Origin: Synergistaceae bacterium
Lineage (GTDB): Bacteria > Synergistota > Synergistia > Synergistales > Aminobacteriaceae
Reading direction: 5' to 3'
NCBI GenBank assembly: GCA_017446645.1
Contig: JAFSQO010000123.1
Span: forward strand, 1-5,225
DNA length: 5,225 bases
The position numbers were made by a program, and so were the translations under genes. Positions 1 through 5,225 of this stretch are shown here, piece by piece (position 1 is the stretch's first letter; every line of letters starts with the position of its first letter). A model generated the notes under the pieces. It saw nothing but the letters and a program-made list of their open reading frames with translations. It was not told the origin of the DNA and ran no database searches.

Positions 1-921
1 GATTCAGAACTGACAGAAGCATTCATGACTATCGAGGAAAATCTTAACTCAGAAGCAGAGCCAGAACAAGAACCAGATAGATCTGCCTTGATGATGGAAG
101 CTCCTGATGATAGCGAAGGTGAAAGCGAAAGCGAAGAGAGCGGTGCATTGCCTGACGAACCTGTAGAACTTGCAGAACTTGCAGCAGCAGAACCTGAAGA
201 GCCTGAAGCCGTAGAGCTTGTAGTTGAGGAACCCGAAGAGCCTCCTGAGACTTTGGCATTTGAAGAGATCGCAGAAGAACCGTCAGGAGAATCAGAAGCG
301 TCAGAAGAGTCAGAAGAACTTGAACTCCCAGATATTCCTGAGCTTGAGACAAATCCTGATGAACAGCCCATAGAACTCGAAGCCGAGATTCCTGAAGCAC
401 TTGCAGAAGTCGTCGAGTTAGTTGACGGGTCAGACGAACCTGAAGAGTCTGGTGAATTAGACGAGCCTGTTGATTCTTTAGAGTCCCCAGAGTCAGGAGA
501 ACTTGCTGAACTTGAGCCGCTTAAATCAGAAGCAGAGTTAGATTTAGAGCCAGAGCCAGAAGCAAAGCCAGAGTCGGCATCAGAGTCAGAAGAGACGGAG
601 CCTATGACTTTCGACGAGATTCAGGAAGAGCCGGAGTCAGAACCTCCTGCAGAAGCACCTGTTGAAGAAGCCACTGAAGAAATCACAGAAGAAATTACAG
701 AACCTGAAGACGGAAAGGAGTCACCGGAAGAACCGGAGGAAGGGTTTCCCCCCCCAGAAGACCCCGAAACTGATACAATCGTTCTGGAGCCTTCTGAAGA
801 GAGCATCGGGAACAGTGATGACGAGCCTGAAGGAAACGAAGACAACACGAAACCAGAGTCAGAGTCAGACGCAGAGTCAGACGAAGAACATGAAGACTTC
901 GGAGAAATAGAAATTATCTAG
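1..921 (+). CDS. Extremely acidic Glu/Pro/Ser-rich low-complexity protein, 5'-partial
   Basis: Not a recognised family. The frame is open from base 1 (first codons DSELTEAF, already acidic) to a TAG at 919-921. The first ATG is at 25, but no Shine-Dalgarno sequence precedes it, so that Met is probably internal and the start lies left of the window. From that Met there are 298 residues, of which about 100 are Glu and 21 Asp (roughly 40% acidic), with many Pro and Ser and only five Lys/Arg. There is no Cys, Trp or Tyr, no membrane segment and no folded-domain signature, so I infer an intrinsically disordered, strongly anionic tail. A short motif of the form F-[ED]-E-I-x-E-E-P occurs at residues 79-86 and 196-203, with a relic FGEI at 292-295. 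A run of eight C lies in the Phe-Pro-Pro-Pro codons (748-755). It converges on the GH13 gene. It could be the tail of a larger protein or a stand-alone disordered protein. The reading frame is confident, the function unknown. Confidence 0.72.
   Translation, partial: DSELTEAFMTIEENLNSEAEPEQEPDRSALMMEAPDDSEGESESEESGALPDEPVELAELAAAEPEEPEAVELVVEEPEEPPETLAFEEIAEEPSGESEASEESEELELPDIPELETNPDEQPIELEAEIPEALAEVVELVDGSDEPEESGELDEPVDSLESPESGELAELEPLKSEAELDLEPEPEAKPESASESEETEPMTFDEIQEEPESEPPAEAPVEEATEEITEEITEPEDGKESPEEPEEGFPPPEDPETDTIVLEPSEESIGNSDDEPEGNEDNTKPESESDAESDEEHEDFGEIEII
748..755 (+). repeat. C8 homopolymer inside the acidic coding region
   Basis: Eight consecutive C encode the Pro run after Phe241 (numbered from the Met at 25). 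Loss of one C would move translation into a frame open to a stop ending at 910, giving a Lys/Gln/Thr-rich tail. Gain of one C would meet TGA at 771-773 almost at once. The tract is seen directly; slippage is inference. Confidence 0.85.
856..882 (+). repeat. Tandem GAGTCA (Glu-Ser) hexamers
   Basis: GAGTCA occurs at 856-861, 862-867 and 874-879; the last two belong to a GAGTCAGAC unit repeated at 862-870 and 874-882. The same hexamer is scattered through the gene (307-312, 490-495, 583-588, 634-639), always in the Glu-Ser frame. This fits growth of the low-complexity coding region by local duplication. Confidence 0.55.
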
Positions 922-930
922 CGGGCAAAT

Positions 931-970
931 AAAATCCCCCCGATAAATTCTGTCAGGGGGAAAATTTTTT
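931..970. terminator. Bidirectional Rho-independent terminator between convergent genes
   Basis: The hairpin pairs 936-945 with 951-960: five C-G pairs, one C/A mismatch, then four pairs including a G-T wobble, around a 5-nt loop (946-950). On the plus strand it is followed by AAAATTTTTT (961-970), giving a T tract for the acidic gene. On the minus strand the hairpin is followed by GATTTTATTT, serving the GH13 gene. The plus-strand T tract overlaps the GH13 stop codon (969-971), so the two genes are packed tightly tail to tail. Confidence 0.85.
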
Positions 971-2819
971 ATAACTCAGCTAACAGCCACAAGAACCCAT
1001 AACCCTCAAGAGTAATCTTACCTGTAGGACTCTTGAAGCTCTCGCCGGTTATCATGTTGCTGTACTTGAATATCCCAGCAAGGTTTTCGCTTGTCGTGAT
1101 AACTTGCTCGTCATTGCTGAAGTTGAAGAACGCCAGCATCTTCTCCTTCTTTGTCTTCTCGCCGTAATATCTGCCAATTCCCAGAACGTGGTCATTGTGA
1201 GTCTCAATTAACCACGTGTCAGCCGAATTCGAGAACACAGCCAGTGCGTCACGAAGTCCCGTTAAAGTCTTCACGGCATTAAAGATTTTCCCTTCAGGGG
1301 TGTTCATGTCATCGCGCTTTGAGGCATTCTCCCAACTGAAAGCCCCCCTGTGAATGTAGCGACTGTCGGCTGCTTTCTTGGGGTCATCGTGATACGTGTA
1401 ATCATTGAGCTGGCCAATCTCGTCGCCGCTGTATAAAACCGGAATCCCGCTTTGAGTCAGCAAAAACGCATGAAGCATTATGTCAAGTCTTATCGCAGAG
1501 TCCTTATCAGGTGACTCAAGTCCGCAAAGTGAAGCAGTAGTCCCGCACATTCTTGCATCGCCAAGTTCGGGGGCATCGTTGTAGGTCTCGCCCCTTGACG
1601 GTGAATTCTTGAAGTCGCCTTTGAAGTAATCGTTCAGGAATTTCTTATGAGCTACTTCGTCAATCTGGAACTGTCTAAGGAAATCATAATCGAGTCCCCA
1701 GCCAATATCATCATGACAGCGCAGGTAATTCAGAAACACGTATTGTTTCGGGAGGGCAAAGACGCTTGCTAACTGGTGCTTCATCAATCTGGTATCCTGA
1801 GTCGCCACTGTGTGCCAAGTGCTTGCCATTGTCGTAACGTTGTAGAGCATGTTGCATTCGGGCTTGTCGACTGTTCCGAAATACGGGACAACTTTAGAAG
1901 GCTCCATGACAACTTCACCAAGCAAGAGAGTTCCGGGGCATACGATTTCAGCAGCCATCCTCATAATCCTGACGAGCGTGTGAACCTGCGGCAAGTTCCT
2001 GCAGTTAGTTCCCAATGTCTTCCAGATATAGGGTACTGCGTCAAGTCTTATGATGTCAACTCCCTGATTGCACAAGAATAACATGTTCTCCGTCATATCG
2101 TTAAAGACTACAGGGTTGCGATAATTCAAGTCCCACTGATAAGGATAGAACGTAGTCATTACAACCTTGCCGGCTTCAGGACAAAACGTAAAATTACCCG
2201 GTGCTGTAGTCGGGAAGACTTCGGGTAAATTTCTCTCGAACTGATTCGGGATTTCCCAGTTGTCAAAGAAGAAGTAGCGGTCCTGAAATTCCTTCTCGCC
2301 GTTTCGTGCACGCTTTGCCCATTCGTGGTCCTCGCTCGTATGGTTCATAACGAAGTCAAGGCACACGCTGATCCCTGATTTATGGCATTCCCTGGACAAG
2401 TCGGCCAAGTCCTCAATCGTTCCCAAATCGGGGCGGACTCTCCTGAAGTCTGAGACTGCATAGCCTCCGTCTGATCTTCCTTCGGGGCTGTCGAGCAGGG
2501 GCATTAAGTGAAGGTAGTTGACTCCGCACTCCTTGATGTAATCGAGGTGGGATTTTACACCCTGTAAAGTCTTGCCGAAGCATTCTGAATACATCATCAT
2601 ACCCAGAATATCATTGCCTGAGTACCAGTCCGGTACGTGTTCGCGCGCCTCGTCTAAGTCATGCTTGAGGTAATCGGGGCGTTCGTGCCAGCATTTCCTG
2701 AGCATCGAACAGAAGTAATCGAAGGCCTGTTTGTCGCTGCCGTAAAGCTCATAGTAAAGCCACTTCAGCTCGTCATAGTAAGTAGCGAGTCTGCTTTCAA
2801 AAGGGTTAGTGCTATTCAT
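969..2819 (-). CDS. Amylosucrase-like glucosyltransferase (GH13 subfamily 4)
   Basis: A complete 616-residue alpha-amylase-superfamily enzyme with no signal peptide, probably cytoplasmic. Amylosucrase (EC 2.4.1.4) transfers glucose from sucrose to an alpha-1,4-glucan and releases fructose. Compared from memory with Neisseria polysaccharea amylosucrase (636 aa), the sucrose-site residues are all present: D117 and R487 (salt bridge closing the pocket), Y120, H160 (in NHTSEDHEW), F224, R258, nucleophile D260, acid/base E302, and H369-D370 of the HDDIGW motif. Residues about 372-437 match the B' domain, the insertion typical of this subfamily, including R423. The N-terminal helical region is about 27 residues shorter than in Neisseria. 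The C-terminal beta domain runs from about 535 to 616. Acceptor-side positions differ: P199, P263, Y264 and K392 stand where Neisseria has R226, A289, F290 and R415. The product may therefore be short or different; a sucrose hydrolase is the main alternative. The start is supported by AGGAG at 2831-2835. No sucrose transporter or regulator is visible nearby. Confidence 0.93.
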   Translation of the reverse strand: MNSTNPFESRLATYYDELKWLYYELYGSDKQAFDYFCSMLRKCWHERPDYLKHDLDEAREHVPDWYSGNDILGMMMYSECFGKTLQGVKSHLDYIKECGVNYLHLMPLLDSPEGRSDGGYAVSDFRRVRPDLGTIEDLADLSRECHKSGISVCLDFVMNHTSEDHEWAKRARNGEKEFQDRYFFFDNWEIPNQFERNLPEVFPTTAPGNFTFCPEAGKVVMTTFYPYQWDLNYRNPVVFNDMTENMLFLCNQGVDIIRLDAVPYIWKTLGTNCRNLPQVHTLVRIMRMAAEIVCPGTLLLGEVVMEPSKVVPYFGTVDKPECNMLYNVTTMASTWHTVATQDTRLMKHQLASVFALPKQYVFLNYLRCHDDIGWGLDYDFLRQFQIDEVAHKKFLNDYFKGDFKNSPSRGETYNDAPELGDARMCGTTASLCGLESPDKDSAIRLDIMLHAFLLTQSGIPVLYSGDEIGQLNDYTYHDDPKKAADSRYIHRGAFSWENASKRDDMNTPEGKIFNAVKTLTGLRDALAVFSNSADTWLIETHNDHVLGIGRYYGEKTKKEKMLAFFNFSNDEQVITTSENLAGIFKYSNMITGESFKSPTGKITLEGYGFLWLLAEL

Positions 2820-2830
2820 GAGTAATTATT

Positions 2831-2835
2831 CTCCT
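2831..2835 (-). promoter_or_regulatory. Ribosome binding site of the GH13 gene
   Basis: Minus-strand AGGAG lies 11 nt before the ATG at 2819-2817. The flgE site has the same slightly long spacing, which supports both starts. Confidence 0.8.
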
Positions 2836-2853
2836 GTGAAAAATTTATCTCTA

Positions 2854-2882
2854 AGTATATAACAAAATTCCCTGCCATTGAA
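2854..2882 (-). promoter_or_regulatory. Possible sigma-70-type promoter for the GH13 gene
   Basis: Minus-strand TATACT (2854-2859) matches the -10 consensus at five of six positions. A 17-nt spacer separates it from TTCAAT (2877-2882), which matches only three of six at -35. It would give a leader of roughly 25-30 nt containing the AGGAG. The -35 part falls within the flgE hairpin. The weak -35 keeps this tentative. Confidence 0.3.
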
Positions 2883-2905
2883 TAATTCGTGACAGGGGAA
2901 ATTTG
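2863..2905 (-). terminator. Hairpin after flgE, probable transcription terminator
   Basis: Arms 2863-2877 and 2890-2905 form about 14 pairs with an A/A mismatch, one bulged G and a C/A mismatch, around a 12-nt loop. On the minus strand the GC core is followed by GGGAATTTTGTT, so the T run lies partly in the stem base. It begins about 25 nt after the flgE stop. The position and the lack of another gene before the GH13 start suggest the flagellar operon ends here, possibly with some read-through. Confidence 0.65.
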
Positions 2906-2930
2906 TAGATTGCTATGAAATTTATTTGAT

Positions 2931-5027
2931 TTATCTCTTCAGGTTGACGACCTCTTCAAGAATCTGGTCGCTTGTAGTAATAACTCTGGTGTTCGCCTGG
3001 AAACCCCTCTGCGAGATTATCAGGTGAGTGAACTCTTCCGTCAAATCAACGATGGACATCTCAAGCGTCTGAGCTACTATCGTACCCTTGCCGTTGACCT
3101 GTGCCGGGTCAATGTTTGCGTAACCTGAGTTTACCGTCTCGCGGAACATTGTATCGCCGACCTTGTCAAGTCCCTGCTCGTTAGCGAACGTTGCGATTGC
3201 TACACGATATAACGGGATATTCTTGCCGTTTGAGTAAGCTCCAGTGATTGTACCGTCCTGGCCGATTGAGAAGTTTTCGAGGACTCCCATTGGGTAGCCG
3301 TCCTGATAGACTGCCTTTGTCGTTGTCTCTGACTCGAACTGGGTTACTCCGAAGAGGACATCGCCTGCTGTTTTCTTGCTGCCACCACCAAAGTTGAGAA
3401 ATACAGTAGAATTTGCCGTACCGTCAAGACTAAACGGGATATTTATTTCAGCACCAGGATTTTCGCCCTCATCATCACCGAGCCTATTACCATCGCTGTC
3501 AACAACACTGCTTATTGTGCCGTTGCCTGTAAATTCTATTTCGCCTGCTCTAGGTTCAGGAATTCCTGCGTTGTACTCTATATTGCCGTCACCATCAATG
3601 AGAAAAGCTTCCCAACGCCAGCGGTTCTCGGTGAGCTTCTTGAAGTTGACTTCGAGGGTGTGTGCTCCACCAAGTGAGTCATAAATCGTTTGCTTGGTCT
3701 GGTGATGACCGCCTATACTAATTTGTCCTACATTTGAAAAAGTGCCGGTCGCCTGTGCAGGATTCTTATCCTGTTGAATTTCGAGATAAGTCCCGTCACT
3801 CGATGGTACTATCCTGAATGTAGTAGTTGAAAACGGAGTAGGCAGTGTACCTGATATATCATCGACGGCTGCAAAAGTTCCGTCAGCATTGAAATAAACC
3901 GTTGTCTTAAGAGGAACCATAGCATTATTAGTTCCCGGATACCAAAGCGTAAGTGACGCACTATTATTAGCTAAATCTGAACGGGTTGTAGTATTATACG
4001 TAATACTCTCGTCAAATTCTGCTATAAAGTTTGTTGTGGTGTTGTTAGTTGGGTCAGAAAGAGAGAATGAAGTATAATTCATGCTCTGCTTCAAGTTATA
4101 CTGAAATACTACTTCATTGCCGTCCATAAGCTTTAACAGCCCCGTGTTATCATCGTAATTCGTTGCGAGAGATTTTTGATTATTGCCGGCCCCGATTTGT
4201 ATTGTTGCACTGGTTGTTGCATCTACTACAAGAGCAGGTTTACCTTCGTTGATGCCTGTCATGTTAAAGTTAATTGGAACATCATTGATACCGTCATTGA
4301 TTGTAATCGTCAAATAACTTGTCCCATTTGTCGAACTGAGATTAGTTTTTGCTCTTAATTCACAATCAATATCAGCAATGCTGACTTTTCCAGTACCTAA
4401 AGTGTTATTTTCTGAGTCATTCGACCAACCCGCTGTTGTATTAAACGGAATGTCAGCAAATCCATATGGTAAATACGCTTTGCTATTGCTATTCAAGTTA
4501 CACTGATACATCACTTCGGTCGTTGCCTTCGCTTCAATCTTCTTGCCCAACGGAACATTGACGTTGCTCAAGTCCGAAGCCCTCTCGTAGCCGTCGACTC
4601 CTTCAGTAATCTCGTAGCCCTGAAGGTAATAGCCCGTGCCTGACTGGACCAAATCGCTGTTAGCGTCTCTTACTGTAGCACCTGACCTGCTGAAGAGACT
4701 GACGTTGCCGCTCTTGTAGACAAAGAAGCCCGTACCCTGGATCATCATGTCCGAAGGGTTGCCGGTGTACTGTGCTGAACCTTGAGTGTGTATTGTCTCG
4801 ATTGCTGAGACGTTGACACCAAGACCGACCTGTGCAGGGTTGACTCCGCCTCTGTTCTCGCTCGCACCTGAAGCGTATTTGTTGGACTGGTACATGATGT
4901 CAGAAAAAATCGTGAAATCCTTCTTGAAGCCTACTGTGTTAGCGTTGGAGATGTTATTGCCCGTAACGTCGAGCATGGTCTGGTGAGCGCGAACACCCGT
5001 TACAGCTGTGAATAATGATCTTAGCAT
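2931..5027 (-). CDS. flgE: Flagellar hook protein FlgE, long form
   Basis: FlgE subunits are exported by the flagellar type III apparatus and polymerise under the FlgD cap into the hook, the universal joint between rod and filament. The 698 residues open with the rod/hook N-terminal helix and its signature (N24-N25-I26-S27-N28 ... T31-V32-G33-F34-K35), followed by the D1 region to about 160, including the D93-M94-M95-I96 and G98-T99-G100-F101-F102 segment. A FlaE-type domain follows from about 441 (TIYDSLGGAHTLEV). The C-terminal helix (about 655-693) carries EFTHLIISQRGFQANTRVI. There is no cleaved signal peptide, as expected. E. coli FlgE is about 400 residues; the extra length lies mainly in an Asn/Thr-rich region, about 190-440, encoded by AT-richer DNA. 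K163, C176 and N177 match the spirochaete lysinoalanine crosslink residues. The start is fixed by AAGGAG at 5039-5044. The gene lies downstream of probable flgD and ends at a hairpin. Family assignment is certain; the crosslink is inference. Confidence 0.97.
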   Translation of the reverse strand: MLRSLFTAVTGVRAHQTMLDVTGNNISNANTVGFKKDFTIFSDIMYQSNKYASGASENRGGVNPAQVGLGVNVSAIETIHTQGSAQYTGNPSDMMIQGTGFFVYKSGNVSLFSRSGATVRDANSDLVQSGTGYYLQGYEITEGVDGYERASDLSNVNVPLGKKIEAKATTEVMYQCNLNSNSKAYLPYGFADIPFNTTAGWSNDSENNTLGTGKVSIADIDCELRAKTNLSSTNGTSYLTITINDGINDVPINFNMTGINEGKPALVVDATTSATIQIGAGNNQKSLATNYDDNTGLLKLMDGNEVVFQYNLKQSMNYTSFSLSDPTNNTTTNFIAEFDESITYNTTTRSDLANNSASLTLWYPGTNNAMVPLKTTVYFNADGTFAAVDDISGTLPTPFSTTTFRIVPSSDGTYLEIQQDKNPAQATGTFSNVGQISIGGHHQTKQTIYDSLGGAHTLEVNFKKLTENRWRWEAFLIDGDGNIEYNAGIPEPRAGEIEFTGNGTISSVVDSDGNRLGDDEGENPGAEINIPFSLDGTANSTVFLNFGGGSKKTAGDVLFGVTQFESETTTKAVYQDGYPMGVLENFSIGQDGTITGAYSNGKNIPLYRVAIATFANEQGLDKVGDTMFRETVNSGYANIDPAQVNGKGTIVAQTLEMSIVDLTEEFTHLIISQRGFQANTRVITTSDQILEEVVNLKR

Positions 5028-5038
5028 GTTCTTAATTT

Positions 5039-5046
5039 CTCCTTCT
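5039..5046 (-). promoter_or_regulatory. Ribosome binding site of flgE
   Basis: Minus-strand AGAAGGAG ends 11 nt before the ATG at 5027-5025. It is a strong Shine-Dalgarno sequence and fixes the FlgE start, which also gives the canonical MLRSLFTAVTG N-terminus. Confidence 0.88.
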
Positions 5047-5135
5047 TGAATTATTTATTTAATTGGCGGGCGTACTGTTCATCCTGATTAGTCCTGCCAT
5101 GTCTCGTCCATGAGAGCAATTTTTTTCATTAAATT

Positions 5136-5225
5136 CTAGCTTATTTCGGATACGCCTTCAACTTTTTCGAGGTCTACTTCGCCTTCGGTCGTATCGAGAA
5201 TAGTCTTTCCGTTGTCGAACCATAC
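5136..5225 (-). CDS. flgD: Probable C-terminal end of hook-capping protein FlgD, partial
   Basis: The minus-strand frame from the right edge reads 29 codons (starting VWFDNGKTILDTTEGEVDL) and stops at TAG (5136-5138). The pattern V-x-F-x-N/D-G-K/E ... G-E-V-D-L-x-x-V-x-x-V is typical of the C-terminus of short FlgD proteins, which form the scaffold cap for FlgE polymerisation, and flgD normally lies directly upstream of flgE. The assignment rests on this short match plus gene order, so another flagellar protein ending in a similar beta-rich tail is not excluded. The gap to flgE is 108 bp (5028-5135). It holds the flgE ribosome binding site but no other supported gene or strong promoter, so the two are probably co-transcribed. 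Confidence 0.68.
   Translation of the reverse strand, partial: VWFDNGKTILDTTEGEVDLEKVEGVSEIS

Noticed and set aside
25..27. ATG as the true start of the acidic gene
   Set aside because: No ribosome binding site precedes it, and the frame upstream stays open to the window edge with the same acidic composition.
44..400. Minus-strand frame with a Leu/Val/Gln-rich, membrane-like product
   Set aside because: It is the antisense of the Glu-rich repeats (GAA/GAG read backwards give TTC/CTC-type and, in shifted frames, Leu/Gln codons), with no ribosome binding site.
662..910. Plus-strand Lys/Gln/Thr-rich frame inside the acidic gene
   Set aside because: It is the +1 shadow of GAA/GAG codons with no start signal of its own. 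It matters only as the possible product of slippage at the C8 tract.
1776..2081. Plus-strand 101-codon frame opposite the GH13 gene
   Set aside because: It is antisense to a strongly conserved enzyme region, with no ribosome binding site or recognisable protein features.
3376..3684. Plus-strand frame opposite flgE, Ser/Pro-rich
   Set aside because: It is antisense to the conserved FlgE domain; its composition is what the complementary codons predict.
2931..5027. Firm assignment of the window to Spirochaetota on the strength of the FlgE Cys motif
   Set aside because: The gene downstream of flgE is not flbD or mot, and FlgE is much longer than the spirochaete proteins I know. One motif is not enough for a phylum call.
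5065..5100. Possible hairpin between GGCGGG and CCTGCC in the flgD-flgE gap
   Set aside because: The six-base arms have a mismatch on the transcribed RNA, a long loop and no T tract, so it is too weak to call a terminator or attenuator.
5088..5129. Minus-strand 13-codon frame (MKKIALMDETWQD) between flgD and flgE
   Set aside because: There is no Shine-Dalgarno sequence before its ATG, it is very short, and nothing suggests a known leader peptide or small flagellar gene.

Overview
The window carries parts of three transcription units from a flagellated bacterium of moderate GC content (sampled stretches run from about 32% to 57%). The phylum cannot be fixed from the sequence. The conserved ends of the hook protein resemble those of anaerobic lineages such as Clostridia, Synergistota and Spirochaetota. 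One hook-protein motif is best known from spirochaetes, but the gene order is not the usual spirochaete one: no flbD/mot genes follow flgE. No RNA gene, insertion sequence or CRISPR array was seen.

Layout. Positions 1-921 (+) hold the 3' part of a gene for an extremely acidic, Glu/Pro/Ser-rich, low-complexity protein. Its frame is open to the left edge, so the true start probably lies outside. It converges on a minus-strand gene (969-2819), and a hairpin between them (936-960) can terminate transcription from both sides. The 969-2819 gene encodes a complete GH13 subfamily 4 enzyme of the amylosucrase type with all recognisable sucrose-site residues in place. Upstream of it, also on the minus strand, is a complete, unusually long flagellar hook protein gene flgE (2931-5027), followed by its own hairpin (2863-2905). 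The right edge (5136-5225, minus) holds the last 29 codons of a gene that fits the C-terminus of FlgD, the hook-cap protein, giving the usual flgD-flgE order.

How the parts relate. FlgD and FlgE act together: FlgD caps the growing hook while FlgE subunits polymerise beneath it. The amylosucrase-like enzyme is probably cytoplasmic and uses sucrose as a glucosyl donor. It has its own ribosome binding site and sits behind the flgE hairpin, so it is probably a separate unit that merely neighbours the flagellar operon. The acidic protein has no recognisable function.

The observation most worth following is in FlgE. Residues K163, C176 and N177 match in spacing and context the Lys/Cys/Asn set that forms the self-catalysed lysinoalanine crosslink in the Treponema hook. 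The same protein has a large Asn/Thr-rich central insertion encoded by AT-richer DNA. The acidic gene carries a C8 tract that could act as a slippage switch.
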